64,000 nt of DNA. Origin: Earliella scabrosa. Taxonomy: Eukaryota > Basidiomycota > Agaricomycetes > Polyporales > Polyporaceae. The position numbers and the translations under genes were made by a program. This document shows positions 39,838 through 49,726 of this stretch, piece by piece; position 1 is the stretch's first letter; the number at the start of each line of letters is the position of its first letter. The notes under the pieces are model-generated. The model was given only the letters and a program-made list of their open reading frames with translations, had not been told where the DNA came from and made no database searches. The DNA is taken from the NCBI GenBank assembly GCA_022605405.1, contig JABYQQ010000009.1:1860001-1924000 (forward strand), read 5' to 3'.

Positions 39838-41916
39838 ATGCCCTTCTACCTCTCCTACTCAAACATGCCTCCCATACACATGCTTCCTGTCGAGCTCCTC
39901 ACAAGAATATTCCAGCTCGGCGCAGACTCGGAACCCCTCCCAGACGACCGCGATCCCTCCCTCCTCACCTTCGAGGTCGCCGTCTCTCATGTCTGCCGCC
40001 ATTGGCGTCATATCGCCCTCCACACGCCCCATCTTTGGACCCTGATACACTTCAGGACAAGGTCCCACATGCACAGAGGCAAGGTATATCTATCTCGCAA
40101 CGCCCATCTACCCATGGACATCTACGTCGACACCTGCTCAGAAGAGACCCACAACCTCCGCAAAGACCTCCTCTTCCGCGCTGAGTTCCTCTCCGTCTTT
40201 GACATCGTCCTACCCCACATCGACCGCTGGCGCGAGCTCCATCTCAAGGTCGCAGACCTCGCGTGCAAAGGCTCCGCACGCAAAGTCCTCAACACATGCG
40301 GCCCCGCACCCCTCCTCCGCACCCTCCAGCTCTGGCACGTCCAGAACTGGCGCACCCCCGAACGTCTCTACGGTGCGATCGGTCCCCCGCCCGTCGTCGT
40401 ATTCGCCGGCGTACTCCCCTCGCTCAAGAACATCATCCTCCAGGGCGTGAACCTCCCCTGGACGTCCTCCCCCTTCCTCTGCAACCTCACCTCGATCGAG
40501 TACGCGCTCCACTCGGACGATGTCCGCATGCCCTGGGACCTCTGGCGCGCCATGCTCGACTCGTCCCCTCACCTAGAACGCCTCTCCCTGCACTACTCTG
40601 GCCCCCGCGCCCGCAGCAGCTCCACCGCCGTCCCCCCAGACGGCATCGAGTTCTGGGGCGCCGACCCGCCAGGCCCCGACGCGGTCCTCCCGCCCGGGGC
40701 GCGTATCCCACCCGCCGCGGACCCGGTGCAACTGCCCCGGCTAAAGGAGGTCCAGTTGCACGACCTTGACTCAGACTACCTCATCGCGCTCTTTAGGACG
40801 ATCGACGCCCCTGCGCTGCGCTCCCTCCAGCTCGAGCTCGATACGGAGGAGCAAGACTTCACGCCGTTCGTAGAGTACCTCGCCGCCCCTCCTCCGCTGT
40901 ACAAGCGTGCGCCCTCTTCTTCTTCATCCTCGTCCTCTTCCTCCTCGTCCCCCGCCCGCTCGCGCTCGTGCTCGGACCCATACTCACCAGTGCAAACAAA
41001 TGGTGCCGGGCGGAAGCGGGGCAGGGACGATCTCTCGCGTACGGAGCAGGACGGAGAAGAAGACGGCAGAGAAGAAGGCGAAGAAGGGGCAGACGGACTG
41101 CGGCCGGCGCCGAAGTTTCCCCAGCTGGAGAGCCTGTCGGTGATTGCGCTCCAGTGCAGCGTGCAGAGCTGGCGGCGGCTGCTGCAGAGCGCGCGGGCGC
41201 TCAGGCGGCTCGAGGTCGATCTGGCGGGCGTGCCGGAGGGCGCGTTTGAGGTGCTGTTTGAGGATCAGGACGAGGGCGGGGTCGGGAAGGAGGGGGTTGA
41301 CGGGCATGGGGTCGACGGGCATGCGGCGAACGGGGTTAGCGGGGCGAATGGAGTGAATGGGGTGAATGGGCCGAATGGGATGAACGGGACGAACGGGGTG
41401 AGTGGGACCCATGGTGTCAATGGCGAGGGCAAGGAGCGCGCAACCTCCTCCCCCTCCTCCTCCGAAGATGAAGACGAAGAGACATCCCCCCAGCGCGTGA
41501 CGTCACCCTCATCCCGCCGCGCGAAGCCCCACCCATATTCACATCCGCGTAAACGCACGCGCAGCCCACGCCCGATCCTCCCCGCGCTCACCACGCTCCG
41601 GCTCTCGAACATCGCGTCGGGTGCGGAGCTCGCGCGCCTCGCGGCGCACCGGCGCGCGTGGAGGCGGCCCGTGCGTCGATGGGAGGTCGAGGAGGGCGGG
41701 CGGGACGAAGACGCGGTGAGGCTCGAGCGCGAGATGGAGGAGGTGAGCGCGCGGTCGCGGGCGGAGGTTGAGTCGGGGACGGGGACGGAGCCGTGGAGGA
41801 TGGACGAGCCTGCGGAGAAGCTTGTGTGGTATCGGGAGGAGGTGCCGTTCGATGAGGAGGAGGAGGAGGACGGGGAGGGAGAGGATGATGGGGAGGGGGA
41901 AGGGGAGGAGGAATAG
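39838..41916 (+). CDS. F-box protein, single exon
   Basis: One exon of 693 codons. The F-box lies near residues 16-65 (LPVELLTRIFQLGAD followed by AVSHVCRHWRHIALHTPHLW), the standard agaricomycete form. The next 330 residues hold leucine-rich segments spaced like degenerate LRRs (LPSLKNIILQGV, PHLERLSLHYSG, LPRLKEVQLHDL, ALRSLQLEL). Then come a Ser run, an acidic patch, a further LRR-like part, an Asn-Gly repeat, a basic KPHPYSHPRKRTR segment that could act as a nuclear signal, and a Glu/Asp/Gly-rich C-terminus. It presumably recruits substrates to an SCF ubiquitin ligase; targets are unknown. The start at 39838 gives MPFYLSYSNMPP just before the F-box; the frame is open further upstream but that part is low-complexity leader. 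A broken copy follows downstream. Confidence 0.88.
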   Translation: MPFYLSYSNMPPIHMLPVELLTRIFQLGADSEPLPDDRDPSLLTFEVAVSHVCRHWRHIALHTPHLWTLIHFRTRSHMHRGKVYLSRNAHLPMDIYVDTCSEETHNLRKDLLFRAEFLSVFDIVLPHIDRWRELHLKVADLACKGSARKVLNTCGPAPLLRTLQLWHVQNWRTPERLYGAIGPPPVVVFAGVLPSLKNIILQGVNLPWTSSPFLCNLTSIEYALHSDDVRMPWDLWRAMLDSSPHLERLSLHYSGPRARSSSTAVPPDGIEFWGADPPGPDAVLPPGARIPPAADPVQLPRLKEVQLHDLDSDYLIALFRTIDAPALRSLQLELDTEEQDFTPFVEYLAAPPPLYKRAPSSSSSSSSSSSSPARSRSCSDPYSPVQTNGAGRKRGRDDLSRTEQDGEEDGREEGEEGADGLRPAPKFPQLESLSVIALQCSVQSWRRLLQSARALRRLEVDLAGVPEGAFEVLFEDQDEGGVGKEGVDGHGVDGHAANGVSGANGVNGVNGPNGMNGTNGVSGTHGVNGEGKERATSSPSSSEDEDEETSPQRVTSPSSRRAKPHPYSHPRKRTRSPRPILPALTTLRLSNIASGAELARLAAHRRAWRRPVRRWEVEEGGRDEDAVRLEREMEEVSARSRAEVESGTGTEPWRMDEPAEKLVWYREEVPFDEEEEEDGEGEDDGEGEGEEE
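41329..41424 (+). repeat. coding Asn-Gly repeat in the F-box gene
   Basis: About 32 residues made of N-G-V/M/T/P-type units (for example NGVNGVNGPNGMNGTNG) encoded by near-repeats of AATGGGGTG and AACGGGGTG. The tract is likely length-variable and disordered. Confidence 0.85.
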
Positions 41917-42768
41917 CCTCGGCGTTGAGGGTTTGCGGTTTTTCTTCCATTCGCATGGTGTGGTCGCGGGGCGGTGGATTGTTGCTCCCTGGCGGTGTGC
42001 GCGTGTACGAGGATGGGTATCATTGGGACACTATTACATAGTACTGTGTGGTTGGATTTGCGCACGGCATCATCGCATTCTCTTGTTTCATGGTTCCTCC
42101 GCGAGCGTTGGGTAGGTACGAGTACATATATGTGCACTGTAGCATTTATCGGCTTCAAGAGAGTGATCTTGTACAACTTGCGATGAAGCGTATCGGGGCC
42201 GTTCAGGCAGTCCTCGCTCACTGTGACGTGACGATGCATGATCTATGTAAGCGCTTGAACATCTGAGCGCGAAGCTTCATTTGAACTCGCTTCCAACCAA
42301 CAAGTTGTACCACCCCAACCTCGGTTCAGCCTCGAACTGTCGGTGATGACCTCTCACAAAAAGTTGCATCATGTTAAGGTGAGCTCATGCACAGGATATT
42401 CCAACCACATGTCCACCTCATCGTCACTGTGGACAGGTTATCATCGTTGGCACGAGCGGCGTGAGGCATTACCCGAAGAATCTGCTGGCACTGTCACGGT
42501 GATGACTCGATGGATTAGCCTGACCTCTCCATGTGGCTGCTCAGCACATGGCAGAACATGTCAAGCGCGACGACTCGACGGATACGTCATCCTGTCGCAT
42601 GTCCGGGGCAAGAACGAGCAGAGCTTCCAGGACGCTGCGCAGGTTATGTCGTAAGCAGAGGTGCGTCGCGGAGGCCTGCGCCAATCTTCCGAGTCGCGAC
42701 CACTCATTCGTCTCTGAAGGTCAGGGAGTCCTGCACTGGGCTCGCGGTGCCAATGGACTCTGACCCGG
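41917..42768. other. F-box gene 3' flank, no gene seen
   Basis: The segment 42111-42150 (GTAGGTACGAGTA, then TGTGCACTGTAGCAT) recurs at 43411-43440, beyond the broken F-box copy. Otherwise nothing is recognised. Confidence 0.5.
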
Positions 42769-43200
42769 CGTCGTCATTTTTTCAGGCTCTTTGCCCTCGC
42801 TCAAGCACATCCGGTTCCGCAAGGCATGAGCCTTCCCATGGACATCTTTCCCCTTTCTCTGTTACCTCACCTCGCTCGTGTTCGCCCTTCATCCCGACGA
42901 CATCCGCATGCGCTGGGATTCATGGCGCTCCAATCGATGCTTCACTCCTCTCCCAACCTCGAACTTCCCTCTCTGCACTACTCTGGGCCCCGTGCACGCA
43001 ATTTCTCTTGCATGGGAACCGCCAGACGGCATCGAATTCTGGGGTGCGGACCCCCCACCGCCTGGCTCTGAGACACACCCGAGGCGCGCATCCCGCCCCC
43101 GGTATACATGGGTCGGTTGGAAGAGATCCAGCTGCATGGCTGGATACATACTACCTCGGCCTAGTATCACTTATGGATGCCCCCGCGCTGCGCTCCCCGG
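42769..43200 (+). pseudogene. broken partial copy of the F-box gene
   Basis: The sequence parallels 40380-40830 of the intact gene: CCCTCGCTCAAG, CACTACTCTGGGCCCCG, CAGACGGCATCGAATTCTGGGG and GCCCCCGCGCTGCGCTCCC follow in the same order. Small indels shift the frame several times: protein matches such as LPSLHYSGPRARN, PPDGIEFWGADPP and LVSLMDAPALRS lie in different frames. The F-box itself and the C-terminal half are missing. It is a decayed segmental copy. Confidence 0.85.
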
Positions 43201-43410
43201 TCCCTCGTCGAGTCTCTCGCGGGCTTGCCTTCACAGCGTCAAACACCTGCGCCCACTGCATCGAATACACCAGAACTCCATGGTGCGCGGAACACGAACG
43301 ATACTTACCCCTCGGGATGAGAGTGCGTCATCCGTACCGAGAAACCCCCGTCTTGAGCGATTGTCTCTCTTATTGTTTTAGCGCTCTCCTACCCTCGAGT
43401 GTGGTAGCAG

Positions 43411-43440
43411 TAGGTACGAGTATGTGCACTGTAGCATCTA
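43411..43440. repeat. second copy of the F-box 3' flank word
   Basis: TAGGTACGAGTA followed by TGTGCACTGTAGCAT matches 42112-42145, where six extra bases (CATATA) are present. It shows that the duplication included non-coding flank. Confidence 0.75.
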
Positions 43441-43663
43441 TGATACTTATGAGCTGACTCACTGAGCTGAGATAGTGAGCATGATGTTCAAGTAGCTCTC
43501 GCGAGGGCCTCGAGTATATGCTCCCATCCGTTGAGTCGGTACTGACCAGCGAAGTACCTATAGATACACCACATGGAACTCTAAGTACCGCAACCCGTCC
43601 AGTACACAGTGATAGAAAGACGGTACTTCATGTCGACCGTATACATAGTACTGTGACATGACA

Positions 43664-46484
43664 TTAGGTTATGCACCACATCTGATTCTCCGGAGTCGGA
43701 TCACATCGGATGTAAGTCTGAGTCTTCGGATCCGGAGAGTCCCCACCGTGTACTTCGAAGAAGTTGAAGAGCCTGTATCCAACTACGGTGCATACTATCT
43801 CCGTTTCCGAGACGCCATCCTGGGCGGCGGGCTGTCCGAATGGTAGATCCAAGACGACGATGGCAGCATCAGGAGTTTGGAGAGCCGGAGGCGGAGGACG
43901 TCTGACCATGATTGCTAGTTTCAAGCCCGGCTTCAGACGCACCGGATTCTTCGAGGCGTCCGACTCGGACGACGGTTGCAGCCTCCCCAAAGTCTTCCCT
44001 GAATCGGCGGAAACGAGGACAAACCTATTTGGTAGAACCTCGTGAACCGTGTTGGATACGAGTTCTTTGAGTACGAATCCAGCGTATCGCACATGCAACC
44101 CCGCCGCATCACAGGTGACATTGGGCCAGCCCATGAAGGTGGACTCGGGACAATCGGTTATTGAGACGGGTGCCCAGCGAAAAGGTGCCGTCGCGATCTT
44201 CTTCGCGCGCTCCACCCACAGGAATCCGGCAGGTATCTCCCGCATGAGCACATAGAAATTGGCCATGCGTTGCTCGAGGCCGGAGCCAGAGAGAATGGAC
44301 GAGACGTCCTTCCCTAGCAGGGATGTGATGCACAATGGGGTGTCCTCCGCCTTGCTCGTAGTCCGATGCTCCAACGCAGTGAACAACATACGGAAGGGTG
44401 CCCAATGATCACGCATATTGTGCATCCCGCGTAAGGAGGGTAGCTGCTCGCCGAGAAGGAGGAGGACGCCGTGCTCGTTCAGAAGGTCGTGCTCTTCTGC
44501 CGCGAGATCAGTCGTGAGCTTGTTATACGCTATCGACGCTGGCCTGTCGGGGTCGTACTTGCGGTAAGTGAACGGTCCGTCTCCCATCTGAAAGAAGAGC
44601 CTGTCCTCTCCGAGAGCCTCGCTTGCCAGCGTGGCTTCCTGCAGCGTCCAGAGGCGCTTCATCCAACCGCTGCACAACAAACGAGTTCCTAACTCGAGGA
44701 AGGATGCCGTGGAGGAGTTGACTATCTCGAGCTCGCGATCGAGGATCAGTACCGCTCGGGCTTCGTGAAAGGTCCTTCCTAGGAGTTGTATGGCTTTCTT
44801 CCGCAATGCCGTCATCGTAGGATGCGGATCTACGGGGATGCAGAGCGTGTCCATCCAGAAGCCAACATCCAATGGAGCGGCATCGGGGGTTTCTGAAGGC
44901 TGTATCGAACCCTCGCCGGGGACCCTGCTATCTTGTTGGAGGGACGTGGCGCGGACGTGGAAGAATGTGTCATACAGTGTTGTAACATATTCTCGCAGTC
45001 GCCGAAGTTGACATTTCGGTAATGCGTTCGACCGAGGATTGCCGAGCCCATCAGCCCCTACATCAAGGAGTTAGAATACCACTACTGGCACCAAGAAGAG
45101 CGGCGGGAGACTCACAGACATGGGATAGCGCGATATATGGGTGTTTATCACTGGAAACCACACGTATATCCAGTTCCGCAGTGATCATCACCACAGGAAC
45201 CTTGTCCTGTACCAAGCTCTCCACCAGGTCCTCCGTCCGCACGCCGACGAAGTCACACTTGCAGTCCTGATGCACATGTACGGTCTTATAGGTCTTGTCG
45301 TCGGTTTGATAAGCGTAGCAGACGGTATCGTTGCATGATGAGTGACGTCTGGCTCTTGGGCGGTCAAGAAGTGAGGCGAACACTTGCTCTTCGGAATCCA
45401 TGAGGTAGAGTTCACTGATGCACCATCCTCGCTCGTTCATATCGTCGAATACAATGTCGGACAATTGCTCTACCCCCTCGATCCGGCGATTTAACCAATG
45501 AATACTTCTAGTGATCCGTTTCTTCCCCCACCCCTTGTCATCGGAAGCCTTGAACCTGGGGGAGTAGACGTGTAGCAAGAGGTGAAGACCGAGAGTGCGA
45601 GCCAGGATATCGATGGAATGCAGGACACGGCATTCCTCCACAGTATACGTGTACCTCGGCTGGTAGTTGAGACCAGGGGACTTCATACGCTCCGGATTAT
45701 GGGAATGGCTGTGAGTCTCGTCGCTCCCTGAACTGGGAGCATCCTCCACATATTCTTGGACAGACAACAGGCATACATGGCGCGCCAGGGCTAGAATGCG
45801 CTCCATCAGCTTCTCATCGCCGATTTGACTGGGATCCAACGCTGCAATCCACCGAGCAGCCAAGCCGTTCAGGGCGGAGGTGGATACAGTCTTGCCGTTG
45901 TCGAGCAGGAATTCCGCACTGACGTCGAGATCGAGGTGGCACAGCGCCGACATTTCAGCAAGGGTTCCGAAGAAAAGCCAGGACTGGAGAAAAGCAGCTT
46001 TATCAGTCGGCGTTACCGGTGACCCATCTGTGCGAGAGATCATCGGTGTATGCATTGCCGACTCGGAGGTTGCGGTGTCAGGCCATTCAACACCGTCCCA
46101 ACAGAGACCCGGTGGACACAGGACATGGCACTGCTCGTCACGCGCATGGATGGTCCAGTTGTGACGTGTAGGGTAGTCCCAAAAGTCGGTCCCGTCGTGT
46201 GGTGGCACTGTTCCACCTAGGTTGGGCACCGTGAAGGGCGTGAACTCTGGCCGAGGGGGGAAGGAAGGGTGTGGCTGCGGTATGGTCAAGATCGGAATGA
46301 TCGGGTCGGAATCGATATGGGTGACGGGTACGGACTCGGAGAGCTGCGCATCTCCAACATCGGTAGGATCATCTGGCATCGAGGGAGGGCTCAAAGGGGC
46401 AGGAGTGACTGGAGTAGTGGGTTGCGGCGGAAGTACCTTCAAGATCGTCAGATTGCCGAGTATAAGATACCGCCTGATATACAA
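43664..46484 (-). CDS. HET-domain (heterokaryon incompatibility) protein
   Basis: Two exons (46484-45116 and 45057-43664, 58-base intron) give up to 920 residues; a second in-frame ATG at 46379 (MPDDPTDVGD) gives 885 and is an equally good start. The HET domain begins at HPYIALSHVWADGLGNP, crosses the splice junction, and continues with FWMDTLCIPVD and MKRLWTLQEATLASE, the three classical HET motifs in order. The 430-residue N-terminal region is unusual: Pro-rich at first, then a helical part with no named domain, and VFDDMNERGWCISELYLMD before the HET domain. The C-terminal 250 residues are also unassigned. HET proteins trigger cell death after non-self fusion in ascomycetes; in basidiomycetes the role is mostly untested. 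The broken-copy-rich surroundings fit the accessory nature of the family. Confidence 0.9.
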
Positions 46485-46949
46485 TATCGTACCTCATGTC
46501 TCATGCAGTTGATACACGAGCAGAACTCCATACATTTCGACGAACAATTCCCCATGTTTGTGTAGGAGCCTTCAGATACTGTGAGAGATGTAGAGGGCAA
46601 TCGATGCAAGAGGCTTGGATTCGGAAGTTGAAAGGTCGTAATCGTCATTCAATCCACGTGTCGCTGGGGTGTGGCGGACACTTCTCACGAGTCACGGCGG
46701 TCGAAGGCTGTGGCCAATTCACTTACGACTCGAACGTCCAGAGCTAACAGATGCCGTATAGCTTTGCCGTCGGCTCTACATCTGCACTGAGTACTCGAGA
46801 GACGGCAGTGACGCCGTGCGAGTGGATGCGGACAGACCCCGGGTCAATGATAGCTGCCCTCTGCGGTCAGTAGACGATCACAAAGCTAGAATAGAGTCGT
46901 ACCTTCACGGGGGAAACTCTGACTGCACTGTCCATCAAGGTGCGGCCCG
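46485..46949. other. intergenic, no gene seen
   Basis: Upstream region of the HET gene, adjoining the broken K+/H+ exchange copy. Confidence 0.4.
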
Positions 46950-47345
46950 CTATGCGTAATACATGTGCCTGCTCTAATGCGCGATACATGTCGGCCGCAA
47001 ACGTCGAGTTATCAGCAAGCTTGAGTGCTTTCAGAAGCTCCGCGTCCTTCGTGAGATGCACCCGTGCGTCAGAATGCAAGTCTGATTTGCTCCTAGACGT
47101 AGATTGCTTCTGAGCGGGCTCGTAGCGGTTTCTCACTGGACTGTGAGCCTGAAGACGAAATCTCTGAGGGGCATTATGGCATACTTCGCGTAGAACGCGC
47201 CGGGCTGAGAGTTCGTCGACGCAACAATGACGCCGTGTTTTAGGAAACCTGCTACACATTGTAATGCTTCGAGGGCTACGGAGGGGGCAAGTTGCTTGAG
47301 CGACGTTTACACGGAGCCGCGAGGACGTACCGTCGCGATGGTTGG
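46950..47345 (-). pseudogene. truncated copy of the K+/H+ exchange-related gene 3' end
   Basis: The minus strand reproduces the last exon and part of the preceding intron of the gene at 47826-49113: GAGGACGTACCG and CTACGGAGGG, then NSTFAADMYRALEQA near the C-terminus. In the ancestral frame the exon reads GFLKHGVIV but hits TGA near 47133, about 45 codons in. The frame for STFAADMYRALEQA is different. The upstream exons are absent, so this is a broken partial duplicate. Confidence 0.85.
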
Positions 47346-47825
47346 GAGACTTACCGAGATCTGGAGGAAAGTCATGATGAAACTCATCCGAAGAACAGGA
47401 CGATCAAACGACGATGTCGAGCGTGGGGGGTGAGGAGGAGATGGACTTCGACATGCTGAAGAAGTTAGAGGTTGAGGAGCTGCTGTGCTAATCTTCTTGC
47501 CTGAAATGGTTTGTACCTCAACGGCGCATTCAAGATTCTGTCTTGGACGAGATGATGCCTTGTTTTAAACGCTTCCGTATGTAAAAGAGTCGATATCGAG
47601 GATTACCCTGTGACCAAAGTCAGGATCAGTCTGTACGACTTCGTGGAAGAGAGGCAGTGGAAGATGACGTTCAACCATCAGAAATCAGACTCGAGAAGGG
47701 CGTATCCGGTCCAGTGTCCTGAGCTCCACACTCATCCTGTACGTCGTCGAAGAGTGAGTATTGATATGCTGTAAGGTAAGTACATTATAGTTCCGGTCAT
47801 GGATCATGCAGCGTCCTCTAGGAGT
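47346..47825. other. intergenic, no gene seen
   Basis: Lies between the broken copy and the 3' end of the intact gene; no coding signal. Confidence 0.45.
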
Positions 47826-49113
47826 CTAGTTCTTCGCGGCGCCCTCTAAGCGAAGTCGCGCCTGCTCCAGCGCTCGATACATGTCTGCAGCAAACGTCGA
47901 GTCGTCCGGGAGCTCAAGCGTCTTCACAAGTTCCGGAACCGCGTCTCTTGTGAGAAGAAGCTGGGAACTTGTGGATGGGCTCGCCTCGCTGTCGTCAGAG
48001 GCAGATCGTTCTTGAGCATGTCTAGCGGCTGGTGGCGGCTTCTCGGACGGCGAGGGCGAAGGCGAGGTAGCCTGTGCAGGCGCGTACTTCGCGTAGATCG
48101 CGTCGAGCTGAGGGCTCATCGTCGGAACAATGGCGCCGTGTTCAAGGAAACCTTCTAGGTATTGTGATGCTTTGTAGGCTACGGAGGGAACAAGTTGCGT
48201 GAGCGCTTAGCTGCTGCGTCGAGGCGCGAGGACGTACCGCGATAGTGCGACCAGGACCGCCACACGCAGAAGAAGAAAGGGAAGTTGGGGATGATTGCTA
48301 GGCAGTACGAGGGTCAGTGAAGTGAATATCGCGCTAGTTGACATCAGCAGGAAACTCACGAATCAGCGCGAACGGTGCGGTAAGTGGGGAGACCGCAAGC
48401 CATAACCAGAACCCCTTCTTATGTCGAGGCGTCCGCTTCTCCAGCAGAGTGTGCAAGTGCGGTATGGGAGACTCGCATACCGAAGACGGATAGATGAGCG
48501 GGATCTACGTTGGCGTGTGCGAGACCGTACCCGTACCGACGCGTCCGAGCGAGGTGGAGTTGGAGAGCGGAGACTGCGTCAACGGATTGGCACTGCGTTC
48601 GACAGAGCAAGGATTTGCACGAACCATGGTAGTAGTCTCAGTGTGTGAGCGTTTTGAGCTGTGTGGGACGATGTCGGCCAGCTTCGGACCAAGGGAGGGG
48701 TCGAGAGACTTGAGCGCGAGCTCTTCGAAGTCTAGGCGATCCACTAGCCGTTCTCCGTACAAGAATGCTCGACGCTGTATATCAGCACGTCAATACAGAC
48801 TGTTCGCACTCAAGACAATCACCAAGCAAAGTATGCTGGGCGTGTCTTTATGGTGGTCACATTGCAAAAGACATTGAGTACTCGCCTTCCAATTCCCTTC
48901 TGGTGCCCTCCCAAACCCTGCCCAAAGGTCGGACGCCTTCGCGACAGCCCACTTGGACCATGAAGCAGTTTTCTTCCCTTCTGGTGGCGTATGAAAGTGG
49001 TAGTACGTGAGGTGTTCAACCGGCTTGCCGTCGACTTTGCAGTGTGGGGTCAGAGGGAGCGCGACGATGCGCATGGAACGTGTCGCGCTGCGCGCGAGAC
49101 TAGTTACAGTCAT
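47826..49113 (-). CDS. mitochondrial K+/H+ exchange-related protein
   Basis: Five exons on the minus strand (49113-48886, 48774-48625, 48504-48360, 48297-48238, 48178-47826), about 311 residues, all phases agreeing. The N-terminal part (MRIVALPLTPHCKVDGKPVE, then YYHFHTP) and the body (ERLVDRLDFEELALKSLDPS) are typical of the Mit_KHE1 family. The membrane-associated centre reads FWLWLAVSPLTAPFALIPII and FPFFFCVWRSWSHYRAYK. The C-terminal 100 residues are polar and end DDSTFAADMYRALEQ. Yeast relatives are inner-membrane proteins linked to K+/H+ exchange and mitochondrial volume. The first intron uses a GC donor (AAG then GCGAGT). The second intron's donor (GTTCGT at 48624) is my best choice, since an in-frame TAG would otherwise interrupt just before IPLIYPSSV; its exact position is less certain. 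The 3' half is duplicated at 46950-47345. Confidence 0.88.
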
Positions 49114-49726
49114 CGCGAAGAGAAAGGAGTAGCAGCAAGCAAATAATGTCGCGCAGCGAGACTTGTCGGAAGGTAGCCGGAGAGTGAGAAGTGCTTTTGT
49201 AGTGGGGGAGAAGGGAAGAGCGAGAAAGAAACTGAGCGCGAGCTCAGTCTGTGACGGCCGTGGAGGCGCGGCGCAACGGCGCGTCATCTCGTTAGGCGCC
49301 TCGCGTGGCCGCCACGTGGCTTGGACAAGTTTGCTCGACCTTATGTAACTTGACCTTCCAGGTGCTCACTCTACGACCTTCGTGAGCGGAATAACCTTCA
49401 CGGTATGTTGCAGTCTGTGCAAACTGCCACCTCGAATTCTAATTATAGATGTCACAGAAGTGGTTGCTCCGGCGTGGACTCATCTGTTTCGGGACGCATG
49501 ATGGAGTCGTAGCACGGAGCGAAGTCGATACTGATATGTGGATGATGTCCGTTTGCTGGGAAGCAAACCGCTTCCATTCAGTGTCGCGATTACGGTGGCA
49601 CTGTGGAATGCTGCATCTTTCATCTCTTAAATGCTAGACTCGATCGTCAAGGACCTCGCAAAAGCTCTTCTACCCCCGCCACTGCGACTAGTAGCTCTCC
49701 CCTCGGAACCCGGAACTCGTAGTGTT
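49114..49726. other. divergent intergenic region, no gene seen
   Basis: Promoters of the exchange-related gene and of the aspartic protease. An ATG at 49631 is in frame with the protease but would put 32 residues before the signal peptide, so it is not used. Confidence 0.45.
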
